A stretch of DNA of 64,000 nt, from contig CM057167.1 of NCBI GenBank assembly GCA_029962745.1, forward strand, positions 15,889,785 through 15,953,784. Reading direction: 5' to 3'. The notes below the pieces were generated by a model, which was given only the letters and a program-made list of their open reading frames with translations, was not told where the DNA came from and ran no database searches. The DNA is from Echinometra lucunter. Lineage: Eukaryota; Echinodermata; Echinoidea; Camarodonta; Echinometridae. Within the stretch, counting starts at the first letter, position 1. Each line of letters begins with the position of its first letter. The position numbers and the translations under genes are program-made. Positions 45,569-56,298 of this stretch are shown here, piece after piece.

Positions 45569-48500
45569 CTGAAAAAAGACGGGGCCGACAACTGAAGTTC
45601 GTAAGAGGAACAAGAGTCGTTTTAAATTTCTTATGAGTTATGAGCATGATGAGAAGAATCAAGTTCATGCAAATAAGGTTGCAACAGTCATAATCTTTAT
45701 GAAACCATTTATCTATTTATTTTATGCAATCCTTTCCTTCATATTTTCTTCTTTTCTTTGGTGGATTTTTTTTTCTCTTTTGAACAGAATGGCGTAATGA
45801 GCCAAATATGGGGGGGGGGCCTGCGCATTCCCCCCCCCCCCAAAAAAAAAAAAACTAGGCGGGGTGCAGCTGCTGACAATGAAGAAAATGAAGAACAACT
45901 GACAATAATACAATAATCTAGATATCGAAGAGAATGAGATGCGATTACATTGCAGCCCCCCCCCCCCCCCCCACCCCCACCACTATGCCAGTGCTTTTAA
46001 TTGCCTTAGTCATCAAAGTTCAATTTTCCTGTCTCCTTCATATTACAATTATCTCTTTTACAATAGACTGGAGCGATCTTGCCGTTTGTATCGTAAAAAT
46101 AATTCTTTCCAAACGATTTCTTTTTCTTTGTACTGCATGGCTACCCATGGGAAGTCCATATGACTAATAAACTAAAACAATTCTATTAAGGTTCAAATGC
46201 CTGACTAACGTACGACTCTTGATTCTACATTACTGTCAAAGGAACAGAGCTTTGAAAATATTATCCTGAGGTTATTCTCTAAAGTAGATTGCAAGAATGT
46301 TTCTGAAAACAAGACGGAGCACTTAAAACGCAAAACTAATTACAATCATGGTTATATTTTATGCGGTGTATATCAGTTCCCCCCCAAAAGGATTTGATTA
46401 AAGTTCGCGAGAATCATCGTTTCTGTGGCGGCGCCAGGGTATTTTGAAAGGGGGAGGGGCAAGATGACCCGTAGGAGAGTTTATGCACGTTTTAAATGAA
46501 AAAAAAATTGGGGTATCATAGTATCATATAGCTGCATGAACAGTCCTCTCTTGCCCCATGCTCTTTTTTCTTCCTCCTCCTCTTTTTCTTCTTTTGCTCC
46601 TCTTTTTAATTTTTATTTTTTGATCACTTGAAAAATCATTGGGGTTGGTCGCCCCATGCCCTCCCCCCCCCCCTGTAGCGCCGCCCCTGTCCTCTGTATA
46701 CTACGGCCTACCATTCATCATTGTCTGGATCGTAGCACTCGACGTTGTAGATGGTGGTGATGCCGTTGAAGCCCCCGATGACGAAGATCATATCGTCCAG
46801 GACGGCGACACCGAAGTTGCTGCGATGGATGTACATGCTTGGCGCACCCGTCCACTGCATCGAGCCGGGCTTCCAGCGCTCCATGGTATTTAGACGGGTA
46901 AGGCCATTGAAACCTCCAACAGCGTACACGCTGTCCCTGTTAACAGATAATTTCGAAGTTTGGGTAATCAAAAACTCCTAGATAACACCAGACAGAAAGG
47001 ACAAGGGAAGAAAAAGTGGAAAAGATTGATGATAATCAATCAGAGGCTAATTGTTTCACCGCCTCCATGCAAAATTCTCCTCAGGGGAAAAATTGAATGG
47101 GAAAAGGGAAAGTGTCGGATAAAGGCCAAAATATAGGCATCAAACTTCACCTGAGTGAAAAGATAATTCAGTGTTGGACAGTCTACCTCATCCATCCATC
47201 CAAAACTCATTTGATATAGCTGAAAAAAAAATCATTAATTAGTGTAATTGATACCAAAAGATCTGCGAAACTGAAGTGCTTAATAATCTGGGCCCCGTTT
47301 CATAAAACTTGTTTTCTATAAAAAGTTGCAATAACTGTTATAAGCTACTGAAATCCTTGCATCTGATTGGCTGAGAGCAAATTTGTCAGAGAAAAGTGGC
47401 AGTTGTTTCTGATAACAAGTTTAATGAAACGGGGCCCTGGAACGCTAAACCAATTGTAGAAGTATAAAGAAGGAGGGGTTCGACCTGCCTTTGTTGTTAA
47501 GCCATTGTTGACTGAATATGTAACTTTTTGCTCATGTAAATCTCTGACAGGGGGTAGCGGCCTGAAAACTCGTGTCTAATGAATCATACCAACATAGTTA
47601 ACTAGTTTACAGCATACGACCCAAGGCTATTTTACCTGAAAGCTACTGCTCCGACACCACTCCTTCTGCTGTTCATGCGAGGGATGTCCCGCCACTCGTC
47701 TAGCTCGGGGTCGTACATCTCGGCCGAGTTCAGACACTCGTTACCATTGAACCCGCCGACGATAACGATCTTGTCGTCGAGACGGCAAGCCGAGGCATCG
47801 CTCCGGTGATGGTTCATCGAATGCATCAATGTCCATTGGTTACACTCCGGGTCGTACCTGGTTGGGACGGAAGAAATGAAATCGGAATAAAGTCTCGTTC
47901 ACATTTAGCGAGGATAACCACCCTGAAGAAAAACAAAACAGATAACTTAACTGATTTGCTTTGTGATAGAGACTTTCCAGTTGTGGATTCAATCTCGCAA
48001 TTTTTCGTATCGTTCAGATAGCAACAAAAATACGTCATATTCTCATTCGAGATAGGATATCAGTCTACATCACGCGATTCTTACATGTCTTAACTGCTTT
48101 GGTTGTGGTGAGGTATATGACGTTAAAAATGTTAATCAATTACACAAATTAAAAGATTTTCATCTTGTACAGAGGTTAATTCGACATTTGCTCCAAGCTT
48201 TATTCCGTCAAAGATAAAGGGTTGTGTGGGTTGTAATCGGTGAGGTTTCGGAAAAGGGTTACTTTAATATGCAGTGTTGGATCAAGAGTTAGGGGAAGAA
48301 ATCAGTCGCGTCGCATTTGTCGCATTTGTAGCCGGAGCATGCGTCATGCAACTGCACAGAGAGATGACGAGAAAGACGCACTGCGTCCGCGTTGTGCCGA
48401 ACTGGCGTTACGCGGTCATACGGTATGATCAAACTTTCATGAACCGAGAAGAGAAAAACAAATATCCTAAACGTAGTTTGAAACATGGTTATTAGCTGTA

Positions 48501-51500
48501 TATCACCAACTTCGACTTTTTTTTTTAGTACACCGTCTTTTTCGAGGCTCCAAAATTGGTCTGAGGTAGGACTTCGTCAGCGATTTGTGTGGTCTTTGAC
48601 GCGTCATGCGATAGATATCAGACGAAGATAAATATGAAATAAGAAGTACAATTTTAATTTGAATTACTATCGTCTGTGCTAATTGATTTCACAGACTTCA
48701 TTAACACAGGTATTGACGCGATTTTAAAGCAATGGCTTTACTCTGTTTATATCAAAAGCCCATTCCTTACCTTTCGACAGTCTTTAGACGTGTGTGGCCA
48801 TCGAAACCTCCCATAGCGTAGACGTACTGACCAACCGTTGATACACTGACGTAACAACGTCGGGAATTCATCGGCGCTACTTCGCTCCAAGTCTACGAAT
48901 CAATAGATACCACATTCAATAGTCGTTGCTCAACATGATTCTTTACATGCTGTATATAATTGACATAACAGCTCAATAATTGTCCACGGTAATGTTTACA
49001 AAAAAAAAGGATACAAGAATTGAAACTTATCTGCGTCTGAGTGAAATACGTTATAGAAATAGGATCGGGGCAAAAAAAAAAAAAAAAGAGAGAAAATTGT
49101 TGAGATAAGTAACATGCAGAATATATATATGTTAGCCTATCAAATTGGAAAAAAAATAATCTATTTGCAGAGAAAAGCTTTAAGGGGACAGTTGGAAAGT
49201 AAAGCAATTTTGAATGATCGCATCGACATGGACTCTCTGCAAGACTACGTCGGTCTCAAAAAGCAAAAATAGACACATATAAATAAATAGACCAGCAAGT
49301 AGAATGATGAATAAACAAACAAACAAACAAACCAACAAACAAACAACCAGGAAGCCAAAATATTGGATAGCCAAGCATAGAATAACACCTCACTTTTTGG
49401 CAATGCAACATAACACGGGAGTGATGAAACCGATCTCGAAATTCGAGTGACGAGTGAATACAGGGATGGTGCCAGGGTATTTTGATGGGGGGGGGGGGGG
49501 GGGGGGGGGAGATGACCTTCATGTGAGCTTACATAGGCTTCAAATGAACAAATAGGGCTAGTCTATTATATAGTTGCATGACTCTGCACTCTCTTCCCCA
49601 TACTCTTCTTTCTTCATTTTTTTTCTTTTTCCTTCTTATTTTCTTTTTTTTTTATCACTTGGAAAATCATGGGGAGGCCGCCCCTGTCCCTTCTGTAGCG
49701 CCACCCCTGAGTGAATGGATGTAATAAAGAAGATATTAAAGAGTCACCTTTGTTAAGGGATCGAAGCATCGAACGCTGTTGAAATACTGGTTGCTGTCGA
49801 ACCCGCCGATGGCATAGAGCTTCTTGTTGAGGACGGCGATGCCCATGTAGGCCCGTGGTCGATTGTTGACGGTGTCCAAGAGGACCCAGCGATCTGCCCG
49901 GGTGTCGTAGCACTCGATGGCGCTAGTCGGGCTACCCCCGCTCCAGCCACCGACGGCGAATAGGAGCTTAAATGGAAGCCTCGAGATAGTGAAGGAGAAA
50001 GTCAAAGGATTAGAAATTAGACCCTACTTTGAAGGACTGATCGGTTGCCTCTCAGTGTCATCAGTCATGTTTCGTAACCTAACTCCAAACTTCCGCATTA
50101 AAAATAAAATCCAAAAAGCAAAATACATAGACAAAACTGAGAAAACACAAGCAGTGGCATAATGAGCAATAACGTTTTTTGGGGAGGGGGAGAGAAAAAA
50201 TATAAATTACAAAAAAGTGAGGAAAAAAGTTCGGAAAATCATGTCATTTCAGCAACATTTGTAAATTACTTGTATCGAATTAGAAATAAACCACGTTTGA
50301 ATATAATTTGGGGGAGAGGCTCCTACCCCAAGTCCCTTTCCCCCATCAGATGCACCAGTGAACACAAGCAGGGATTTGTTTTGTTGTTGTTTTATTTTTA
50401 ATTTGCCGATGAAGCTCAGGGGAGTCTCTTCTTCTTCTTCCTGATGAGCGACCACAATCAACTAGCTGATTACGTCAGTACGTCATTACATAAAACTGCT
50501 TATGGCACATACATGTTCAATTAAAATAAGATATAAAACAATGAGACAATGGTCAAACATTACAATAAATAGCACAACAAAACAATAAAAATACAAAGGA
50601 TAGATCAAGATAGAAACATGCTGTCGAGTGATCATTTCTTAAATGCCGTTATTCAGTTAAAAATGTATACGTTTATTAAGAATAAAACACACACACACAC
50701 ACACAAAATGTATATGCTTTTCATTAGCATACATTTTGATTTCTTTCAAAATTTTTTATAATTTGTTGGAAATCAAAAATAAACCATTGAACCATTGAAC
50801 CATTAAAAAGTGCTTGATCGTGATATTCACTGGTATCAAATGAACTGGGCAGAAGGTAGATGAATTCTGTTATCATTATCATTTTTCCTTCCAAAGAGAT
50901 TTTATTGATTCTCATACGCAATAAACTAACAAACATCTTCAAGGTAAATTTATTCAAAATACAAATATCTGTTCAACTAACGGGTTGACAGAAGACAAAC
51001 ATATTTTCAGTGGAATCCATGGAACCCATCAGAATAAAAAGAAACAATACAAAAAACACATACAAGTATTATCCGTAAAATATTGGGGTATACAATTGCA
51101 AAGTACTGACCGATGCTGAGTACAGCACCAGTCAGGAGTCTTGGCTCACCTTGGTCGAGAGAGTACAGCGCTTGGCCCCTTGGGTGTTTCGTTGGGATCA
51201 AAGTTGTATGTGTAGTGGATAGTCTGGACGATGACAGCTCGACATTCATCTACGTCACGGACCAACGGATGAGCTTTGATGCTGGGGTTAAAGGATTTTT
51301 TTTTTAAATATAGACTTCAAGACTTCAAGACTTCAAGAAATTTTATTCCATTCCATTCATTTGCAAAATAAACAAATACAAAGCAAATCCAATAGATTGT
51401 TGAACATGTACAATATAACATAATGGTTATAGCAAAATAGAGTAAAAATTGTAAAATTTGTACAAAAAAGTATATATGGAAATGAGGGGGACCACTAAAA

Positions 51501-53370
51501 AGCGAAGCTTGTATAATGTGGTGCCCCCTTACAATTGAGAACAAATACTTATATGTAGTGCATAATCAAGGCAAAAAAAAAAAAAAAAGAGGGCAAGATA
51601 TGTGTCAACAGAAATATCAAGGGGAATGCATTAACGTCGTTACTTACTATTCTTATAATATTACATACAAAAATAAAAATAAAAGAACATGAATGAATTC
51701 GAAGTCATTATCATCTATAACTAGCTTATAAAACAATAGCAATATGAAATCATAGTTTTGTGGTGGAGGTACTGATTTTATTTTACACTGTGCACTATAA
51801 GATGAGAATTCTATGGATTCAATACGACTCGTTCCCTTCTATTGCACTCTACTGTCTCCGTCATCATGGTCATCCTCTTCATCATCACAACTCTTCTAAG
51901 GTAAGCTCAAAACCCATCACCATCGACATTATCTTAGCATTATGATTACCGCCACCAACATGACCAAAGCCATTCTAACCATGCTAGATATCTCCTTCAT
52001 CACCATTACCAACATCGTCATCATTATAATCATCATCATAATTACATGACCAGAGCCTCACTGCAACCAGGGGTGTTGCTGATGGGGGGTTCGACCAAGA
52101 CCCAACTACTCATCCCTTTCTCATATTTCTGTTGTGAAATTCGGAATTTGATTTGGCGTAGCCCCATCACTCCTTTCATAATGTTCTAGCGGTGCCCGTA
52201 TAACTGGGCACCGTTTCATGAAAGTTGTCAGCACTGACAAGTTGTCATTCTCTGACAATTTCAGCAAAGTCCTCGGTTTTGATTGGCTGAGAAGTACTGG
52301 TCACTGACTGTTACTTTGGTAATTTTCAGAGAACGACAACTTGTCAGTTGACTCAGTTCTGACAATTTTCATGAAACGGTGCCCAGGAGAACAGAGTAAA
52401 GTTGAACTACGGTTGATCTCACCTGTTCATGAAGTAGTCAGTGTTGATCATACCCAGCCGAACTGAAAGGAGGATACGAGGAATGTATTGCTTTCTTTCA
52501 GTTTCACGATGACGAACCCAGCGCATCATCGCCTCGAAGACGTACTCCTCCATTTTCACGTTCAGCTCATCCTGTCAAATAAACAAAGTCACGTGACAGA
52601 AGGGACATTCCAAAAGAGGAAATCAAATTTTGAAACAATTTATGGGCCCCATTTCATAAAACTTGTTATCAATAACAAGTTGCAATAACTGTTATAAACT
52701 ACTGAAATCCTTGCATATGACTGGCTGACAGCAAATTTGTCATAGAAATGTGGCAGTTGGTACTGATAACAAGTTTCTTGTGACAAGCACCCCCCCCCCC
52801 AATAAGCTTTAAGGGCAAGATATATCATTATCTGAGAGAAGTGAGTGTCTGTGCCCTGATCATGTCCCCATTACATCCTGGAGTTCATTCTCAAATATCT
52901 ATGAAGTATCATAGAAATGTTAATCGCTATTTTGTCTTTAACACTCTTTTCCAGTAACCCATTGTCTTTTCGATATCACTGTATATATACTCGGACATGT
53001 CTGAGCTGAGGTTTAAGTTATCCCCTTCGATTAAATGATAACCATCAACTTCCAAAGGTGTTTTTTTTTTTCAAAGGAGAGTAACGATTACACAGTCATA
53101 ATAAAGTAAGATGCAATTTACAGGTTTCACAAACTAGACCTACCTCTTTAACGATGCACTCCAGATCTTCGATGGAGAGCTCGAGAAACTCATCGGCCTT
53201 GCCCCCGAGAGCGACTTCCTCGAAATGGTTGAGAATGAAGCGGAAAGCCGATTGCTCGAGAAGAAAGCAGAAGTAGGAACGAGCGAAACGCCACATCCCG
53301 ACACAGTTACTGGCGCAGAAATGATCCTCTAGGTAGGCACAACATTCTTTGACTAGACCTAGGAAAAGAC

Positions 53371-53413
<43 letters not shown>

Positions 53414-55043
53414 GGGAGAAGAGAAAAATATTGGTAGACAGGTAGAAGGAGAGAAAAGGTTGGGTGAATTAATGTTGATATTTTAGTTGGGGAAAACACA
53501 ATCAGTGAGCAGATTTAAGTGTATTGCATTTGAGGAGAGAAATTTTTATCTGCATTTTATTTTTTCTTCAAGACAAATTCTTAACAATGCAGAAATTCAA
53601 ATTCAAATTTAAAAAATTATTAAATTCAGTCCAAACATCAAGGATCATTCTCAATTTTAAACATAACAAAACATAATTTTAGCAAAATGAAACATTAAAT
53701 AAACACAAAAAACAAACAAACAGATGATTGGCATGCATGTCATATAGAATAGCTAAACAAAAAATAATGCCACAGGCCAAAAACAGTTTTTCGAAATAAT
53801 TACAAAACAACCAAAATTATAGTAATAATTAGGCCCATGTTTAAATAGTGTAATCTCTTAAAACTGATATTACTCAGATTATGTTACTTCTTTCTTTCAG
53901 TATAATAATACCATTTTAGTTCATTAACCTCTTTTAAAGAAAAACAATGCGGTATCTATCTCTACCCCCCCCCAAAAAAAAACCAAAAACCCACAAAAAA
54001 CACTAGGGCCTGCACAAATTATTGGGGAAAGCACATAGATCACAATGCGCCAAAGATATGCCCATGTGGGACTACGTGGTCCGTATTTATGGCGCCCTTT
54101 TCACATTTCCACATCATTCTCTTTTCAATGCTTTTCTACTGAGATAGATCTATAGGTTTTGTATTGCAGTAGACTTATGGCCATTACCCATTTGAAGTCT
54201 TGCACAAGTTTGTTAATTAATACCCTTTGTTAATTTTGTTTGCCTGGAAAAAATTATGTTAAACATAAAAAAATCAAAGATTTCGTGTTATGCTTAGAAT
54301 CATCATCATCATCATCACCATCATCAACATCAACGTCATCATCATCATTATCATCATCATCATCATCATCACCACCACCACCACCATCTCAGTAAGTAAG
54401 AGGTGGTCCTGTATTGTTTGAAGGCAATAAATAATGTATCGGTAATTAGGATGAGGGGGGGGGGGGTTGGGTGTCCGGACACGTAACAAAAATGAAGCTT
54501 TCTTTTTTGTCTTTGGATTAAACAAAACTATTGTCTAGCAGTTTATGCTAAAACATTTAAGAGATTTGCTTGTGAACTTTTTCAATTGGCTGTTTAAAAT
54601 CGACTGTCCGGATATACAACCTGTCCGGACATCCAACAACTGGGTATATATTCCTATTTGTAATCAGCTTATATTTTTTTTTAGAACAATCAGTGGGTCT
54701 ATAGTCTACCTTCTACATTGAACTGATCAGCTGCTGGTAGAAGTTCCACCACATTCTCTGAGTTGACTGTAGTATGCTTGGTGTAGATATAGTCCAGGAT
54801 CTGCTCCATAAGATTTGGTTCAACGCCTGGAATCTTGATCACTTTTTCCTCAGCTTCATGCATCTCAATGGTGAAGAGGGCTCGAAAGTATCGGCTGCAG
54901 GCCGCCAGGACATTGCGATGGGCGGGAAACTTCTGATCGCCCACCTCCAAAGTTACATCACAAAGTTGGTTATTTTTTCGGAGTTCATCAAAAACGGCGA
55001 ACGGGGCTGCCTCTGTCTCTGTCTCCTTTTCAGTTACTTCCAT
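45253..55043 (-). CDS. KLHL10: KLHL10-type BTB-BACK-kelch protein (nine exons, 648 aa)
   Basis: KLHL10 proteins are substrate adaptors of Cullin-3 ubiquitin ligases; in vertebrates they act in spermatids. Nine minus-strand exons join in phase to 1947 bp including TGA: 55043-54710, 53358-53144, 52571-52423, 51281-51150, 49979-49748, 48892-48771, 47857-47636, 46936-46712 and 45568-45253. The BTB domain spans about residues 16-112 (LCDVTLEVGDQKFPAHRNVL), BACK 113-250, and six kelch repeats about 282-560, each with a GG pair (FAVGGWSGGSPTSAIECYDT, YAIGGFDSNQYFNSVRCFD, YAMGGFDGHTRLKTVERYD, VIVGGFNGNECLNSAEMYD, YAVGGFNGLTRLNTMERW, FVIGGFNGITTIYNVECYD). SRPR, SGGSPT and YRSALS match vertebrate KLHL10 specifically. 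An in-frame TAG lies nine codons before the start. The C terminus has an acidic extension (DDEEDEPENQE), making it longer than the human protein (608 aa). Introns hold at least seven MITE or LINE pieces. Confidence 0.93.
46423..46689 (+). mobile_element. hAT-like MITE, family 1, copy 2
   Basis: Same body as 4284-4528 (GGCGCCAGGGTATTTTGAAA, CACTTGAAAAATCATTGGGG, a C run, TGTAGCGCCGCCCCTG). The left end has decayed to CTGTGGCGGCGCC. It lies in KLHL10 intron 8. Confidence 0.8.
46712..46936 (-). CDS. KLHL10: KLHL10 exon 8 (kelch 5-6)
   Basis: Acceptor CTGTTAACAG, donor GTAGGC. It encodes DSVYAVGGFNGLTRLNTMER through CYDPDNDE. A hAT-like MITE begins 22 bp after the donor. Confidence 0.92.
47289..47438. 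mobile_element. Foldback MITE, GTTTCATAAA-ended family, central GATTGGCTGA
   Basis: TGGGCCCCGTTTCATAAAAC and TTTAATGAAACGGGGCCC are inverted ends. The centre reads GCATCTGATTGGCTGAGAGC. It is about 85 percent identical by eye to 52644-52790. KLHL10 intron 7. Confidence 0.88.
47636..47857 (-). CDS. KLHL10: KLHL10 exon 7 (kelch 3-5)
   Basis: Acceptor CCCAACCAG, donor GTAAAA. It encodes YDPECNQWTLMHSMNHHRSD through RRSGVGAVAF. Confidence 0.92.
48771..48892 (-). CDS. KLHL10: KLHL10 exon 6 (kelch 2-3)
   Basis: Acceptor GATTCGTAG, donor GTAAGG. It encodes TWSEVAPMNSRRCYVSVSTV and YAMGGFDGHTRLKTVE. Confidence 0.9.
49310..49346 (+). repeat. (AAAC)n microsatellite
   Basis: Tetranucleotide AAAC repeats with one CC interruption, in KLHL10 intron 5. 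Confidence 0.85.
49461..49709 (+). mobile_element. hAT-like MITE, family 1, copy 3
   Basis: Begins CAGGGATGGTGCCAGGGTAT and ends CTGTAGCGCCACCCCTG, with a long G run inside. The 8-bp flanks AGTGAATA (49453-49460) and AGTGAATG (49710-49717) match at seven positions. KLHL10 intron 5. Confidence 0.85.
49748..49979 (-). CDS. KLHL10: KLHL10 exon 5 (kelch 1-2)
   Basis: Acceptor TATCTCGAG gives RLPFKLLFAVGGWSGG, which lines up with human RLPYAILFAIGGWSGG. Donor GTGACT after FDPLTK. Confidence 0.9.
50153..50360 (+). mobile_element. MITE with CAGTGGCATAATGA end, copy 2
   Basis: Ends CAGTGGCATAATGAGC and ATCAGATGCACCAGTG. The body matches 19483-19655 in reverse. KLHL10 intron 4. Confidence 0.65.
51150..51281 (-). 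CDS. KLHL10: KLHL10 exon 4 (BACK-kelch linker)
   Basis: Acceptor TTAACCCCAG, donor GTGAGC. 132 bp encode IKAHPLVRDVDECRAVIVQT through SAVLSRP, leaving two bases of an Arg codon. Confidence 0.88.
51313..51600 (-). mobile_element. LINE 3'-UTR fragment with conserved hairpin
   Basis: On the minus strand this ends in AATAAAATTTCTTGAAGTCT with a (TTGAAGTC)3 tail. It contains CATTATACAAGCTTCGCTTT inside a hairpin (51486-51528) matching that of the full LINE at 56299-56342. It is 5'-truncated, in KLHL10 intron 3. Confidence 0.75.
52204..52386. mobile_element. Foldback MITE, GTTTCATGAA-ended family, central GATTGGCTGA
   Basis: CTGGGCACCGTTTCATGAAA and TTTCATGAAACGGTGCCCAG form perfect inverted 20-bp ends. 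GTTGTCAG and CTGACAA blocks extend the arms. The centre has TTTTGATTGGCTGAGAAG. KLHL10 intron 3. Confidence 0.9.
52423..52571 (-). CDS. KLHL10: KLHL10 exon 3 (BACK, second part)
   Basis: Acceptor TTTGACAG, donor GTGAGA. It encodes DELNVKMEEYVFEAMMRWVR and onward to MINTDYFMN. Confidence 0.9.
52644..52790. mobile_element. Foldback MITE, GTTTCATAAA-ended family (right end decayed)
   Basis: Starts GGGCCCCATTTCATAAAACT; the middle GCATATGACTGGCTGACAGC matches the element at 47289. The right end has degenerated into a C run. KLHL10 intron 2. Confidence 0.8.
53144..53358 (-). CDS. KLHL10: KLHL10 exon 2 (BACK, first part)
   Basis: Acceptor CTTTTCCTAG, donor GTAGGT. It runs from GLVKECCAYLEDHFCASNCV to LSIEDLECIVKE. 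Confidence 0.9.
53375..53410 (+). repeat. (AG)n microsatellite
   Basis: AG dinucleotides just inside KLHL10 intron 1, next to the exon 2 acceptor. Confidence 0.85.
54298..54387 (+). repeat. (CAT)n/(CAC)n microsatellite
   Basis: CAT trinucleotides passing into CAC, in KLHL10 intron 1. Confidence 0.9.
54710..55043 (-). CDS. KLHL10: KLHL10 exon 1 (BTB)
   Basis: ATG at 55043; 111 codons plus one base; donor GTAGAC. It encodes the dimerisation/Cul3-binding BTB fold, ending AADQFNVE. Confidence 0.92.
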
Positions 55044-55344
55044 GAGTAATCTTTTTAAGTCTTTAACCTACTTCAGCTTCAGACTATTCGTTTCAAGCTT
55101 TTAAGTATCCGAAGCAAACATCCTCTTGAAAATAAATTTATTTTGTCAACCAATTTTTGTAATGTTTACAAATGTGCGCCGAGACGGTTGCTAGCCAGTT
55201 GCTAAGGATAATGATGCGCGCAGGCACGAAATCCTATTGGGTCAAGTTTGCTTACGTAGCACAACTTTGGCAGGTGGATGAACTCACAGTGCGCGTAGAG
55301 AGTGGTGTCCAAGCAACGCGCATGGGAATCTGCATCTTCTTCTT

Positions 55345-55478
55345 CGCTTCTTCTTCTTCTTCTTCTTCTTCTTCTTCTTCTTCTTCTTCTTCTTCTTCTC
55401 CTTCTTCTTCTCCTCCTCCTCGTCCTCCTCCTCGTCCTCCTCCTCGTCCTCCTCCTCCCCCCTTCTTCTTCTTCTTCT
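55345..55478 (+). repeat. (CTT)n(CCT)n microsatellite upstream of KLHL10
   Basis: A long CTT run passes into CCT/CGT units. It starts about 300 bp upstream of the KLHL10 start codon. The poly-Arg/Leu/Ser frames it creates are not genes. Confidence 0.9.
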
Positions 55479-55689
55479 TGTTTCTTTCTCCCGCTATAAG
55501 TTACTGAAGATCTACAGTAATCAATAATGTTTGAGATTTCTATCAGTTGGGTAGAATTTTCTGTTACTTGTTTTGACAAGTTAGAGAGTATATAGCGAAA
55601 GCGAAAGAAGTGCAGTTTATGCAAGAATTTTAAAATAAGTAAGTTCAGGTGTTTCAACCAGAGGATGAGGACGGGATTTGGGGTGATAT

Positions 55690-56097
55690 TAGTTATTCCG
55701 AAGGTTCGATAGTCCGAAAATGAAATAAGGCTCAGAAGCCGCGGAACGTTTTTGAAAGTGGGGGTCTGCGCGTACAAACCAGGAAAATCACTTCTGGGTT
55801 TTTGTACAGAGGCAAATGTGTTTACTCAAAAAAGTGTGGGGGGGGGGGGCTGCAGCCCCCCCCCCCCCCCCCCCAGCTCCTATGGTTCCGCGGCCCCTGA
55901 GGCTTGTTAGTCCGAAAATAACTAACAAACTAACGAACCTCTTTTCATTTTCGGACTAACGAACCATATTTCGTTTTCGGATTAACGAACCTTCGGATAA
56001 ACGAACCTCCGGAATAACGAACCTTTTTTCATTTTCGGACTAACAAACCTTCGGACTAACAAACCTTCGGAATAACGAACCTTCGGAATAACGAACT
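55690..56097. repeat. Foldback minisatellite of 16-bp unit CTTCGGAATAACGAAC
   Basis: The right part (about 55905-56097) is a run of CTTCGGAMTAACGAAC units interspersed with TTTTCATTTTCGGACTAACG. The left part (55690-55727) carries the complement (GTTATTCCGAAGGTTCG, AGTCCGAAAATGAA). A hAT-like MITE separates them, and the array abuts the LINE tail. Confidence 0.8.
55733..55899. mobile_element. hAT-like MITE with a G-run/CTGCAG/C-run core
   Basis: CAGAAGCCGCGGAACG and GGTTCCGCGGCCCCTG are inverted ends. AGGCT follows both flanks (55728-55732 and 55900-55904), though a full 8-bp duplication is not seen. The core is a run of about 11 G, CTGCAG, then about 18 C. Confidence 0.6.
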
Positions 56098-56298
56098 GTA
56101 GATTCAGATTCAGATTCAGATTCAGTTTTATTTCCAACAGAAATAACAAATATTTATACAAATCATTTTCATAGATTATAACAAATATTACAATACATTA
56201 ATAATAATCATGATAACTATCATATAAAAATATAATACAAAATATTTTATAGACAAATAATATATAGTTAGGATAGAAGAAAAGTATCTGTGGAAATG

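Noticed and set aside
55202..55777. 191-codon frame with a long Arg run
   Set aside because: Driven by the CTT/CCT microsatellite upstream of KLHL10.
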